Part shown: positions 33,134 to 41,296 of the stretch, piece by piece
How the letters are laid out: each line of letters begins with the position of its first letter
How positions within the stretch are numbered: position 1 is the stretch's first letter
NCBI GenBank assembly: GCA_964445105.1
Contig: CAYUJS010000005.1
Span: forward strand, 1 to 64,000
DNA: 64,000 bases
Direction of reading: 5' to 3'
From: CAWBNS01 sp964445105
GTDB lineage: Bacteria; Chlamydiota; Chlamydiia; Chlamydiales; JAJFMA01
Made by a program: the position numbers and the translations under genes
The notes under the pieces: model-generated
What the model was told of the DNA's origin: nothing
Seen by the model: only the letters and a program-made list of their open reading frames with translations
Databases searched by the model: none

Positions 33134-33149
33134 AGGCCACCGTTGGCCT
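33134..33149. repeat. Inverted repeat in the divergent spacer (1)
   Basis: AGGCCA and TGGCCT separated by four bases, lying 32 bases upstream of the minus-strand small gene. It could be a transcript-end hairpin or an operator half of the divergent region. Confidence 0.3.
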
Positions 33150-33184
33150 GTGCGTACATTTTTAAAAATTAAGAATTGCAAAAA

Positions 33185-33203
33185 TAGGGTAGAAAATACC
33201 CTA
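33185..33203. promoter_or_regulatory. Inverted repeat in the divergent spacer (2), candidate operator
   Basis: TAGGGTA and TACCCTA separated by GAAAA form a perfect 7+7 dyad. It lies 55 bases upstream of the LuxR-type gene start and 83 bases upstream of the divergent small gene. A dyad of this size suits a dimeric LuxR/NarL-type helix-turn-helix, so autoregulation is plausible. No binding data. Confidence 0.4.
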
Positions 33204-33257
33204 ATAGAGAGTCATTCGAATTTTCTGGCTATGAATCAGGTCGCTTAAGGGGGTCTT

Positions 33258-34082
33258 GTGGCAGATATCGAACGGATGGCGCAGTATTCGCTCAAAAATG
33301 CAGATACTATTAGGCGGATTTGCGCCCCGCTAGAGCAGTTTCGCGTGAAGCACTTCTGGTGCAGTAGAACCTCTGAAGATGGTCAGTTCCTGTGCATCGG
33401 AAGTAATCCCGCCTTACATGAAGACTATTACTTATCGAAAAGCTACTTGGATAATCCCTCTTTTCGAAGCCCAAAACTGGTCGTACCCGGGTTTTACTTT
33501 CACCAGAACTACGAGGACGACAAGTATAAGAAAACCATAGAAAATTACAGAGAAAAGTTTGATACTGAATTTTGCGCTATCCACCTCCTGAAGCAAGGCA
33601 AGGAGCTAATACGTTGTGGATACGCCTCGACCCCCGCCAATGCGTCGAAGTTCAACACCCTCTTTTCAAACAACATAAAATTGTTTGAAAAATTCAATAG
33701 ATACTTCTTGAGGGAAGCTAGTAATTTGTTCGCGAAGGGCATTAATTACTCCGTTAATTTAGTGAAAGAAATCGGGGAGCGATTTGATCAAAAAAGCAGC
33801 CTTTATTTTTTAAGCAAAGAGGAGAAATGCTCTTTTTTAGGTCGCTTAGAGCCTGAGCTTGTCAACATCAAAAAGCTGAGCCCCCAAGAAATGTGCTGTA
33901 TGAGGTTTTTGACCGAGGGGTTATCCGCGCCTCTTATTGCTGCCAGGATGGGTCTTTCTGCGCGCACGGTGGAACATTACCTCGACTCTGCTAAAGATAA
34001 GCTATTCTGTGAGTCAAAACGCGAGCTATTCAGGTATGCCACGCTGCTGCAGACGACCTGCGGCTTTTTTGGGGATGAGTAG
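33258..34082 (+). CDS. LuxR-type transcriptional regulator
   Basis: A 274-residue protein with a C-terminal LuxR/NarL helix-turn-helix (about residues 212-265): LSPQEMCCMRFLTEGLSAPL, then AARMGLSARTVEHYLDSAKD. The N-terminal 200 residues are a sensor-like domain that I cannot assign; it lacks a receiver-type DD...K set and acyl-homoserine-lactone residues are not evident. Start is GTG with AGGGGG upstream. Orphan LuxR proteins of this build occur in Legionella and environmental chlamydiae, to my knowledge. The target is unknown; the divergent small gene is the nearest candidate. Confidence 0.8.
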   Translation: MADIERMAQYSLKNADTIRRICAPLEQFRVKHFWCSRTSEDGQFLCIGSNPALHEDYYLSKSYLDNPSFRSPKLVVPGFYFHQNYEDDKYKKTIENYREKFDTEFCAIHLLKQGKELIRCGYASTPANASKFNTLFSNNIKLFEKFNRYFLREASNLFAKGINYSVNLVKEIGERFDQKSSLYFLSKEEKCSFLGRLEPELVNIKKLSPQEMCCMRFLTEGLSAPLIAARMGLSARTVEHYLDSAKDKLFCESKRELFRYATLLQTTCGFFGDE

Positions 34083-34085
34083 CAG

Positions 34086-34121
34086 CCTTTAACCCTTTGA
34101 CAAATGGCAGAGGGTAAAAGG
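34086..34121 (+). terminator. Hairpin after the LuxR-type gene
   Basis: CCTTTAACCCT (34086-34096) pairs with AGGGTAAAAGG (34111-34121), 10 of 11 positions matching, starting four bases after the stop. There is no clear T-run, so termination strength is uncertain. Confidence 0.5.
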
Positions 34122-34244
34122 CGTAAGCGCTTTCTTGTAGCAGCAAGCCCGCGCTCTGCAGATTTTTGGAAGAGCATTTCGCATTAACTGTCTGTTCGGT
34201 TATCCTAGCCGTTCTTTACTACCTTGGAGCGAGGGCTTTTTTGT

Positions 34245-34766
34245 ATGTCCAGAATGGTAAATGTCTCCAATGTGCTCTCTGCATCGCGTGGCCTGTTGGC
34301 GTTGATTTTTCTGGTGCCTTCTCCAGCAACCCGCGGCCTGGTGATCGCATTGGCTATGCTTACGGACGGCTTGGATGGGTTTTTAGCGCGGCGTTGGCAT
34401 CAAACTAGTCAGTTCGGCGCGATGCTTGACCCTTTGATGGACAAGTTTTTTGTGATCTTTGTGCTGGGCGTGCTGCACTTTGAGGGCGCGGTCCAGTTTC
34501 CGCAAATTGCGGCTCTTCTTTGTCGCGATGTGGCCATAGTGATCTTTGGCATTCATCTTTACAAGGCGGGCGAGTGGTCGCGCTACTCTTTCAGAGCAAT
34601 TTGGAGCGGTAAGGTGACGACTACGTTGCAGTTTTTTGTTTTATTAGCTCTAAGTTTTGGTTACCCGGTCCCTAGCTATGTTTATCCAGCTTTTGTGGTG
34701 CTCGGCATATTTGCGTTGATTGAGCTTTCGCTCATGGCGCGTCAACAGGGAGATCCGATCGGATGA
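34245..34766 (+). CDS. CDP-alcohol phosphatidyltransferase (PgsA-like)
   Basis: A 173-residue inner-membrane enzyme that replaces CMP of a CDP-lipid or CDP-alcohol with another alcohol. DGFLARRWHQTSQFGAMLD followed by PLMD fits the family signature DGx2ARx8Gx3Dx3D exactly. Several hydrophobic helices surround it. ATG at 34245 is preferred to the TTG at 34224. The family includes phosphatidylglycerophosphate synthase, but the overlap with a glycosyltransferase gene (ATGA, 34763-34766) raises the option of a special phospholipid or glycolipid. The symbol pgsA is not assigned for that reason. Confidence 0.88.
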   Translation: MSRMVNVSNVLSASRGLLALIFLVPSPATRGLVIALAMLTDGLDGFLARRWHQTSQFGAMLDPLMDKFFVIFVLGVLHFEGAVQFPQIAALLCRDVAIVIFGIHLYKAGEWSRYSFRAIWSGKVTTTLQFFVLLALSFGYPVPSYVYPAFVVLGIFALIELSLMARQQGDPIG

Positions 34767-35890
34767 AAGTCGCTTGGAGCGTGTTTGTATTAGATGGCGG
34801 TGTCTCTGGAATTTCTACCTATGTATTGTCCTTAATCCGTGCCTTGAGCGGGGTAGACCAGACGAACGAGTACGAGATATTGCTCCCCTGGCCGGCGCAG
34901 TCTATGCTGCCTCCTCTAAGCGGTAAGTTCAAAATTAGGCCGTCGCGGCCTTTGGTAAACAGCCCCTTGATAAATATTTTATGGCATAACTCGCTTTTAC
35001 CAGCTCTCGCCCGTAGCCGCGGCTACGATCTCGTTCATTTGCCCAGTATTCGCCGCATCCCCCTGATCAAGAGCTGTTGTCTGGTGGCGACAGTACACGA
35101 CATGGCCCCTTGCGCTATGCCCGAGAAATATGACGCCTTGCGCTGGTTCTACCACCAACATGTGCTGGGGCGCTTGATCCATAGATGTGACCGGATTATT
35201 GCCGTGAGTCATCATACTAAAGCGGATATCGTGAAGTACACTGGGTATCCAGAAAATAAGATAGATGTCATTTATTCAGGCATCGACCAGAGCGTCTTTC
35301 AGCCTCATGCAGGAGACGCGGTTCTTCAGCAGCGTTACGGCTTATATAAACCGTTTTTGGTCTATGTCTCGAGAATCGAATATCCTGCTAAAAATCATTT
35401 AAATCTCATCAGAGCCTTCGAGCTATTGAAGCAAAAGTATGACTTGCCGCATGAACTGGTTTTTGCTGGCCCTGAGTGGTCCGGAAGCGAGGTAGTGACT
35501 AATTATATCCTGCATAGTCGCTACAGAGACCAGATCCGTTCATTGGGGGTTATTCCGACTGAGGATGTGGTGCGGCTTTATTCCGCTTGTGACTTGATGG
35601 TATTCCCCTCTTACTTCGAAGGATTTGGTTTTCCCCTGTTGGAGGCAATGGCTTGCGGTGCACTGGTGGCCTGTTCTAACGCCACCGCGCTCAAAGAGCT
35701 TGCAGAGGGCTATGCAGAGCTTTTTAATCCGCGCGATCCAGATGATATAGCCCAAGCAATGCTCAATGTACTGAATAGTCCTGAAAAAGAGCTGTTGCGG
35801 GCCCGTGGGCGCGTGTACGCCTCCAAGTTTCGTTGGGAGGCCGCCGCACAGCAAGTATTAGAGACCTATCAAAAAGCACTCGATTCATGA
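34763..35890 (+). CDS. Family 4 glycosyltransferase
   Basis: A 375-residue GT-B retaining glycosyltransferase. The N-terminal domain includes GVSGISTYVLSLIRAL and TVHDMAPCAMPEKY. The C-terminal domain has VSRIEYPAKNHLNLIRAFE and SYFEGFGFPLLEAMACGALV, the E-x7-E nucleotide-sugar motif of the family. It overlaps both neighbours by ATGA and so is part of a coupled PgsA-GT4-GT2 unit, perhaps making a surface glycolipid or O-antigen-like polymer. Donor and acceptor are not readable. Confidence 0.91.
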   Translation: MKVAWSVFVLDGGVSGISTYVLSLIRALSGVDQTNEYEILLPWPAQSMLPPLSGKFKIRPSRPLVNSPLINILWHNSLLPALARSRGYDLVHLPSIRRIPLIKSCCLVATVHDMAPCAMPEKYDALRWFYHQHVLGRLIHRCDRIIAVSHHTKADIVKYTGYPENKIDVIYSGIDQSVFQPHAGDAVLQQRYGLYKPFLVYVSRIEYPAKNHLNLIRAFELLKQKYDLPHELVFAGPEWSGSEVVTNYILHSRYRDQIRSLGVIPTEDVVRLYSACDLMVFPSYFEGFGFPLLEAMACGALVACSNATALKELAEGYAELFNPRDPDDIAQAMLNVLNSPEKELLRARGRVYASKFRWEAAAQQVLETYQKALDS

Positions 35891-36723
35891 CCGTTGCGAT
35901 TATTATGCGCTCTATGAACGAGCAGCCGTACGTGGAACAAGTCTTTGAGGCACTGCGTAAGCAGAGCTTCCGCGATTTTACCTTATATAACGTGGACTCA
36001 GGATCAACGGATGGCACCTGGGAGTGTGTTTGCAGAGAAAATTCTAGGGCAGACAAAAGACGCCGTATCCGCCTGGAGCAGTATGTGCCGGGTAAGGTGC
36101 TGAATGACACGATTGCGCTGACGACTGAGCCTATCATTGCTCTTTTGAACGCCGACGCTATTCCCCTCTCTACCGCATGGCTGGAGGAACTTGTACAACC
36201 CCTGTTGCGCAATGAAGCCGATGCTACGTTGAGTAGGCAGATCGCTAGGAAAGATGCCCATTTTATCGTAAAAAACGATTATCTGCGTGCCTACGACCCG
36301 GCCCGGTATACAACGCAGTCCCTCGATCTATTTTCGGCAGTATCCTGTGCCTTTAAACGGTCCATATGGGAGCAATGCTCTTTCCCTTCAGAAGGGTATG
36401 CGGAAGATTGGGCCTGGTTTCAGGCATGTCGGCAGCTAGGTATGCGGTTTCGTCTTGCGGCGGGTTCTGTGGTCGAGCACTCCCACAACTATTCACTGAA
36501 TGCTTTGTATCGCAAGCGCTTCCGGCAAGCGAAGACGTTTGTTAGGGTGGACGGCGTGCCTCCCTCTGCCTGTAAGCAAGCGCTAGCCGCCCTAAAAGAG
36601 GTAGCGCGAGATCTCTACAGCGCCGCCAAGTGCCTACAATTCCATACTATCCCCTACAATATCGCCTATAGGGGCGTCATCCACGCAGCTACCTATTGGG
36701 GCCGCAAAAAAGCGCAGGGTTAG
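35887..36723 (+). CDS. Family 2 glycosyltransferase (rhamnosyltransferase-like)
   Basis: A 278-residue GT-A enzyme starting MTVAIIMRSMNEQPYVEQVF, with VDSGSTDGT and LLNADAIPLSTAWLEEL; NAD occupies the DxD position. EGYAEDWAWFQACRQLG gives the likely catalytic ED near residue 180, and SHNYSLNALYRKRFRQ is common in rhamnosyltransferase-like members. I place the start at 35887 (ATGA overlap with the GT4 stop), not at the upstream in-frame 35833. It is the last gene of the coupled unit. Confidence 0.86.
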   Translation: MTVAIIMRSMNEQPYVEQVFEALRKQSFRDFTLYNVDSGSTDGTWECVCRENSRADKRRRIRLEQYVPGKVLNDTIALTTEPIIALLNADAIPLSTAWLEELVQPLLRNEADATLSRQIARKDAHFIVKNDYLRAYDPARYTTQSLDLFSAVSCAFKRSIWEQCSFPSEGYAEDWAWFQACRQLGMRFRLAAGSVVEHSHNYSLNALYRKRFRQAKTFVRVDGVPPSACKQALAALKEVARDLYSAAKCLQFHTIPYNIAYRGVIHAATYWGRKKAQG

Positions 36724-37014
36724 CCCGTAGGCCCTGCAAAATTAAAAAGTGTTGCAGTCTAGGTGTCCAAGATGCGTTTCCGATCCATTCTTCAAGAGGG
36801 TTGCGTGGTTAGAGATGGCAATAATTCATTATCCCTAGGAATGTGGGTTTAAAACGCTCTTTAGCGTCAGCGGATGTTTGGTTGTGTATTTCTAGTTTCA
36901 CTTGCTGGGATTTTTGGTTAATAAATTCGCCCTTACCTTTTTCGCGGACGCTGCGGGTTTCCTCTAAGAGTTTCAAGCGGCTAGTTTGCGGGCGCCACAA
37001 ATTTCGTCGGCCGA
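36724..37014. other. Gene-free gap after the glycosyltransferases
   Basis: About 290 bases. A minus-strand frame at 36809-37000 is open for 63 codons but has no ribosome site or family resemblance. A weak CTGCAA/TTGCAG hairpin (near 36732-36755) follows the GT2 stop and could end its transcript. Confidence 0.35.
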
Positions 37015-37221
37015 TTGGATCTAATTTGCTTCAAGTTGTACGCTAATGTAGATCAAGGACGGTCTAGTAAACATTTTATTTATTTGGAGCAGTTCGGCCC
37101 AACTCATGAAGAGCTGTCAATAGCAAAAGCGTGGTGTATGACGCAAGATATGTCTACAGAGTTTGCCGATTCGCTGGCGCAAGCACTAAGAGCACTGGGA
37201 GAAAAATTTGGGGGTAGCTAG
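37015..37221 (+). CDS. Possible small ORF coupled to the winged-helix gene
   Basis: A frame of up to 68 codons (TTG start) whose last 50 residues look protein-like: FIYLEQFGPTHEELSIAKAW and FADSLAQALRALGEKFGG. It overlaps the next gene by 14 bases, and the ribosome site of that gene lies within it. The start is unclear and the upstream part may be non-coding, so it may be the tail of a broken gene. No function can be named. Confidence 0.38.
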   Translation: MDLICFKLYANVDQGRSSKHFIYLEQFGPTHEELSIAKAWCMTQDMSTEFADSLAQALRALGEKFGGS

Positions 37222-38065
37222 CAAGCAGCTCGATAGGATCTTAGCTCGCCTCGCTTGGAGCCTTTGGACAGAGCTTGGGATAGCAGGCCTTGAACGGGGT
37301 CACGAGTCGTTTGCCGTCGCGCCCGAAAAGTTAATTCTACTGACTTCGGTTTTGTCGGAGTTCGATCCGCGTCTGCGCGATGAGGCACTTGATTGGTGTA
37401 GCCGGTATCATCATTTTATTTGCCCTATCCGTCTTCAAATTCTTGCGAAGAGATACAAAGTCTTTGTGCCAAGGCCCTTCTCAATTTTTTCAGCGACGGT
37501 CAATGCTGCTGTAACCATGCGGACCAAATGGATTGTCTTACAAGCAGAGTCGCCTCTGAAATTTCGGCCCAGCGGCAAATCAGTTCTTCGAGATTTTGAG
37601 GCTCCCTCGATGATCTACTTTCGTTTGCAGGCTTTTTTAGGGGTGGGCGCACGCGCTGATGTCCTGGCTTTTCTACTGCATCAAGAGAACGGCGGCTTTA
37701 CCGCTTCTGACTTAATAGAAATAGGCTACTCCAAGCGGCGTCTTGCGCAAATTTTAGACGATCTCGCGGCCGCTGGAGTGCTCACCAAAACAATGGTTCG
37801 CAACCATTGGCGTTATGTTTTTGCAAGGATTGACCCATTCATTCACCTACTAGGGGGCCTGCCGCAGAACATGGTATATTGGGATCGCGTGTTGGCGGTT
37901 TTTTTGCCTATCCGTGCTTGCCTCCACGAGACTGAAAATGCCCCATTGGGTGTGCGAGCCGTCGATATGCGAAACCTGCTAAATACGCTCAAAAACCAAC
38001 TCCTACAGCTTGGGCTAAATCCACCAGCCCTGCAAAAGATATTGAGGCTTATTGGGAGAGCTTAG
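37208..38065 (+). CDS. Winged-helix domain protein of unknown function
   Basis: A 285-residue soluble protein. The start is TTG at 37208 with GGGAG six bases upstream. The N-terminal block LARLAWSLWTELGIAGLERG and DPRLRDEALDWCSRY recur, as far as I recall, in uncharacterised proteobacterial and other proteins. A winged helix-turn-helix lies at about residues 165-215 (TASDLIEIGYSKRRLAQILD, then LAAAGVLTKT). The last 75 residues are helical. It precedes a nucleotidyltransferase gene by about 180 bases on the same strand. A wHTH/nucleotidyltransferase pairing recalls AbiE-type type IV toxin-antitoxin systems, but neither protein looks like AbiEi or AbiEii in length or motif. Confidence 0.68.
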   Translation: MGVASKQLDRILARLAWSLWTELGIAGLERGHESFAVAPEKLILLTSVLSEFDPRLRDEALDWCSRYHHFICPIRLQILAKRYKVFVPRPFSIFSATVNAAVTMRTKWIVLQAESPLKFRPSGKSVLRDFEAPSMIYFRLQAFLGVGARADVLAFLLHQENGGFTASDLIEIGYSKRRLAQILDDLAAAGVLTKTMVRNHWRYVFARIDPFIHLLGGLPQNMVYWDRVLAVFLPIRACLHETENAPLGVRAVDMRNLLNTLKNQLLQLGLNPPALQKILRLIGRA

Positions 38066-38094
38066 TCGCGTGGATCTTAGATTTTTCTGCTTTT

Positions 38095-38114
38095 TATCGC
38101 GTCCAGAAGCGATA
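38095..38114. repeat. Short hairpin between the winged-helix and nucleotidyltransferase genes
   Basis: TATCGC and GCGATA with an 8-base loop, 30 bases after the winged-helix stop. It could be a weak terminator or a processing hairpin; there is no T-run after it. Confidence 0.3.
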
Positions 38115-38244
38115 GGGTGCGCTAAACTCAATGGATATTCTTGCGTTTTTCTAACTGCTGGGCGTAAAAACAAAAGTTGAATGCCTAGCCTAGGCGCAAT
38201 GAAACTGTGTCGGTCGAAAAATTTCAAACCGTGGTTAGTGAGTG

Positions 38245-39372
38245 ATGTCCAAGTATTCTCTGCATGGGTCTTTGGCATTCGACGAGCGGGTTGAAGCTGA
38301 CATGAAGCGGATCGTGGATGCCATTACAAGCGACCCGCAGGGAGATCAGGTTAATTCTATCGTTCTTCTTGGAGGATACGGGCGCGGGGAGGGCACGCCT
38401 TTTAAGGTCAAGGGGACAGAAGTGCCCTTCAATGACTATGACCTTGTGGTGGTGGTCAATCTTAACAGAAACAGGCGGTTTTCTAAGAATTTTTCCCAGC
38501 GTATGCAACTGCTCAAACAGAGCCTAAAAAAGCAGTTAGGCATTACTGTGGACCTCTACGTTCACTGCCTCTCATCACTAAAGCGAGCCGAATGTTCTCT
38601 GCTCAACTACGAAATGCAAAATGGTCATCGCGTGCTGTGGGGAAATCCCAAAGTTCTCGAGATTATGCCCAAAGTTTCGCTAGAGGCGGTATCTCTGAGC
38701 GAAGGCAGCCGGTTGCTGATGAATCGAGGCAAGCTGTTGCTGGATATACGAGGGCGATTGCGCGACCCTAAACCTTTGACTGAACAAGAAACAGTCTGTT
38801 TTCGTAAATTCCTTTGGAAAAATCACTTGGCCTTTGGCGATTGCCTTCTTCTTTTGAAAAAAGAGTACGATGTGCTCTATCGATTAAAAGCGGGACGCAT
38901 TCAGAAATATGAAGAGTCGCAAGAAATCCCCGAGGCTCGCTGGATGATCTCGTTATATCAGCGTGCGGTTGCCTTTAAGCAGCGGGGAGAGATCGAATTG
39001 TTAAGCGGGACGGATTTAGTGGAAGAGTGGTATCGCACTAAGAGCTATTGGTTAGAATTTTTTTTGTGGTTTGAAGGAGCTCGCTTGGGAGTTGAGTTAG
39101 CGTCTTGCCAGGATTACTGCAACGCGATTGCTCTCAGAGAACCGAAGAGTTTCGCTTCAGTACTGCGTAACTTTAGCTTGCTAGGCGGTCGCATGGTTTA
39201 TCCGTCGGTAGCTTGGGCTTGTGTGCCTCTACGTAAACGCTTGTGTGCAGCTCTCTATCTTCTTTTACAAGAAAAAGGCGGGGATTTTTTGTTGGCACAG
39301 CTTTTAGGGGGTGGAGGGACGCTCGGGCAGCAGGTTGAGCGATTTTATGCTATGCGCTTGAGGTGTTCGTGA
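38245..39372 (+). CDS. Nucleotidyltransferase-fold protein
   Basis: A 375-residue protein with a polymerase-beta-type nucleotidyltransferase domain at the N-terminus. SIVLLGGYGRGEGTP is the GG/GS helix-turn and PFNDYDLVVVVN supplies the DxD-like metal aspartates; a third acidic residue may be in ITVDLYVH. The remaining 270 residues are helical and unassigned. ATG (38245) and GTG (38242) are both possible. It overlaps the next gene by GTGA, so the two proteins are made together. Such enzymes transfer a nucleoside monophosphate to a small molecule, RNA or protein; the target here is unknown. Confidence 0.76.
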   Translation: MSKYSLHGSLAFDERVEADMKRIVDAITSDPQGDQVNSIVLLGGYGRGEGTPFKVKGTEVPFNDYDLVVVVNLNRNRRFSKNFSQRMQLLKQSLKKQLGITVDLYVHCLSSLKRAECSLLNYEMQNGHRVLWGNPKVLEIMPKVSLEAVSLSEGSRLLMNRGKLLLDIRGRLRDPKPLTEQETVCFRKFLWKNHLAFGDCLLLLKKEYDVLYRLKAGRIQKYEESQEIPEARWMISLYQRAVAFKQRGEIELLSGTDLVEEWYRTKSYWLEFFLWFEGARLGVELASCQDYCNAIALREPKSFASVLRNFSLLGGRMVYPSVAWACVPLRKRLCAALYLLLQEKGGDFLLAQLLGGGGTLGQQVERFYAMRLRCS

Positions 39373-40502
39373 ATCTTTTCTTTTTTATCGATGCACTGGG
39401 CTGGGAGGTGCTGCAGAGGCACAGCGATTTTTTAGCCGATTTGGCGCCGCATCGCAAGCCGCTCCGCACGATTTTTGGCTATAGTAGCGCTTGTGATCCG
39501 GCGATTATTTCGGGCCTGCTTCCCAATGAAAATCAGCACTGGTCAAGCTATTACTACTCCCCAGAGACCTCGCCATTTAAAAATCTCTGGTGGTTGCGGC
39601 TGCTGCCCGCATTTCTAACCAATCGGCACCGCGTCCGCAGTCGTCTGAGCAGGTTGGTGCGTAGGCAGTTGGGCTACACCGGCTATTTTGAGCTTTATTT
39701 TATCCCTTTCGAAAAACTGCAGTATTTTGATTACGTCGAAAAAAAACGCATTTATGAGCCAGGTGGGCTGGTTCAAGGAAAATCCATTTTTGATCTAGCG
39801 GCCGAGCAAAGCATTCCCTACCATGTCAGCGGCCCACTTCTTTCGGATCAGGAAAAGCTCAGGCGGTTAACTTATGATTTAAAAAATCGACAACTGGCGT
39901 TTACCTATGTCACCTTAGGAAAACTAGACGGTGTGATGCACACCCACGGTAATGCTGGCAATCTGATCGACGAGCAAATCGCCTGGTACGATCAGCAAAT
40001 TCGCGCGGTCTTTAAGTGCGCGCAGAAGCGTTACTCTGAGGTTGCTCTTCATGTTTTTTCTGATCACGGTATGCATAACGTTAGCCAGACCCTAGACCTA
40101 CAGAGAGAAATAAAAAAACTAGGTCTCAAATATGGCGTAGACTATGTAGCGATGTACGACGCTACGATGGCTCGCTTTTGGTTTTTAACGGATCATGGTC
40201 GAAACGATATCGTGGGATTGTTGCGCAGTCTTAAGGCAGGATCTATCTTATCCGATGAACAGCTTAAAAAATGGGGAGTATTTTTTCCAGATCGTCGATT
40301 CGGCGAAATCATCTTTCAAATGCACTCTGGCGGGCTTATTACGCCTAGTTTTGTGAACGACAAATGGCTTCCCGGGATGCATGGCTATCCACCAGAAGAT
40401 GCTGATTCTCACGCTTCTTTTGCCTCGAGTGAACCAATTCCCGAGGGAATTGAGGGAATTGAGGATATTTTTAAAATGCTAAAGTGCGGGCTTACGCACT
40501 GA
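39369..40502 (+). CDS. Alkaline-phosphatase-superfamily phosphodiesterase/pyrophosphatase
   Basis: A 377-residue protein of the type I phosphodiesterase/nucleotide pyrophosphatase group. FFFIDALGWEVL carries the first metal aspartate, SSACDPAIISGLLPNENQHW the nucleophile region, HVFSDHGM the DH metal pair, and GMHGYPPEDADSHASF the last histidine ligand. No signal peptide is visible, so it probably acts in the cytoplasm. The start is GTG at 39369 within GTGA, coupled to the nucleotidyltransferase gene. A nucleotidyl-adding enzyme coupled to a nucleotidyl-removing enzyme would make a writer/eraser pair or act on one glycan precursor; this is inference. Confidence 0.8.
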   Translation: MNLFFFIDALGWEVLQRHSDFLADLAPHRKPLRTIFGYSSACDPAIISGLLPNENQHWSSYYYSPETSPFKNLWWLRLLPAFLTNRHRVRSRLSRLVRRQLGYTGYFELYFIPFEKLQYFDYVEKKRIYEPGGLVQGKSIFDLAAEQSIPYHVSGPLLSDQEKLRRLTYDLKNRQLAFTYVTLGKLDGVMHTHGNAGNLIDEQIAWYDQQIRAVFKCAQKRYSEVALHVFSDHGMHNVSQTLDLQREIKKLGLKYGVDYVAMYDATMARFWFLTDHGRNDIVGLLRSLKAGSILSDEQLKKWGVFFPDRRFGEIIFQMHSGGLITPSFVNDKWLPGMHGYPPEDADSHASFASSEPIPEGIEGIEDIFKMLKCGLTH

Positions 40503-40508
40503 ACCCGC
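40484..40508. terminator. Weak hairpin between converging operons
   Basis: GTGCG/CGCAC (40484-40499) and the alternative GCGGG/CCCGC (40486-40508) overlap at the end of the phosphodiesterase gene, just before the sdhB stop on the other strand. There is no clear T-run. Confidence 0.28.
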
Positions 40509-40517
40509 GAGCTTGAG

Positions 40518-41288
40518 TTAGGCTTCCCTGTCTGGAAAGCTAAAAAGGTCTTTGACGGCCTGAAGGGTTACGTCGCGCCCAATGGCGGCGATGGCGTCTG
40601 TTAGGGGGATGTTTTTAGGGCAGACGCGTACGCAGTTTTGTGCGTTGCCGCAGTCGTGGACGCCACCCTCTTGCATGAGGGGATGAAGACGCTCTGCAGC
40701 CTGCATGCGGCCGGTAGGGTGTGCATTAAACAAGCGCGCTTGAGCTATGATCTGCGGGCCGACGAATTTGCTGCGTGCATTCACCTGAGGGCACGCTTCC
40801 GCGCAGCACCCGCAGGTCATGCAGGTGCTGAGTATGTAGCGCACTTCTTGCGTTTGCTGGCTCATTTTAGGGCCGGGTCCGCGGTCGTAGGCCCCATCGA
40901 CTTCAATCCACGCATGCACTTTCTTCAGATTCTCAAACATGTTACTGCGGTCGATGATGAGGTCACGCACGAGGGGGAATTTAGTCAGAGGGGCGATTGT
41001 GATGACATCGCTTGCCGTAGCGAGCAAAATCTGTTCAATGAGGGCTGTACAGGCTTGGCGCGGTTTGCCGTTGATGAGCATGGAGCAAGAGCCGCACACC
41101 TCTTCTAAACAGCCTTGCTCCCAGACGATGGGTTCTACCTTCTCGCCTTTATTGGTGAAGGGATTTTTCTGGATTTCCATCAGAGAGGAGATAACGTTGG
41201 CGAAGGGGACGAGGTCGAAATCAAACTCTTGCCAATATTGGTGGCCTGGTGCTCCACGATAAATGCGCAGGGTATAGCTTTGCGCCAT
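40518..41288 (-). CDS. sdhB: Succinate dehydrogenase iron-sulfur subunit
   Basis: Carries electrons from FAD to quinone through three iron-sulfur clusters. The 256 residues have the [2Fe-2S] cysteines in CLEEVCGSCSMLINGKPRQA and the following C, then CMTCGCCAEACP and CVRVCPKNIP for the [4Fe-4S] and [3Fe-4S] clusters. It lies eight bases after sdhA and is the last gene of the long minus-strand run. Confidence 0.95.
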   Translation of the reverse strand: MAQSYTLRIYRGAPGHQYWQEFDFDLVPFANVISSLMEIQKNPFTNKGEKVEPIVWEQGCLEEVCGSCSMLINGKPRQACTALIEQILLATASDVITIAPLTKFPLVRDLIIDRSNMFENLKKVHAWIEVDGAYDRGPGPKMSQQTQEVRYILSTCMTCGCCAEACPQVNARSKFVGPQIIAQARLFNAHPTGRMQAAERLHPLMQEGGVHDCGNAQNCVRVCPKNIPLTDAIAAIGRDVTLQAVKDLFSFPDREA

Positions 41289-41296
41289 AGGCTCCT

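Noticed and set aside
34166..34408. 80-codon frame at the start of the PgsA-like gene
   Set aside because: It overlaps the conserved membrane enzyme in another frame and has no supporting motif.
36809..37000. 63-codon minus-strand frame after the GT2 gene
   Set aside because: Reads plausibly in part, but has no ribosome site, partner or family resemblance; left as gap content.
37208..39372. Winged-helix plus nucleotidyltransferase as a canonical AbiE toxin-antitoxin system
   Set aside because: The genes are about 180 bases apart, the winged helix is internal rather than N-terminal, and the nucleotidyltransferase is coupled to a phosphodiesterase; AbiE is kept only as a distant analogy.
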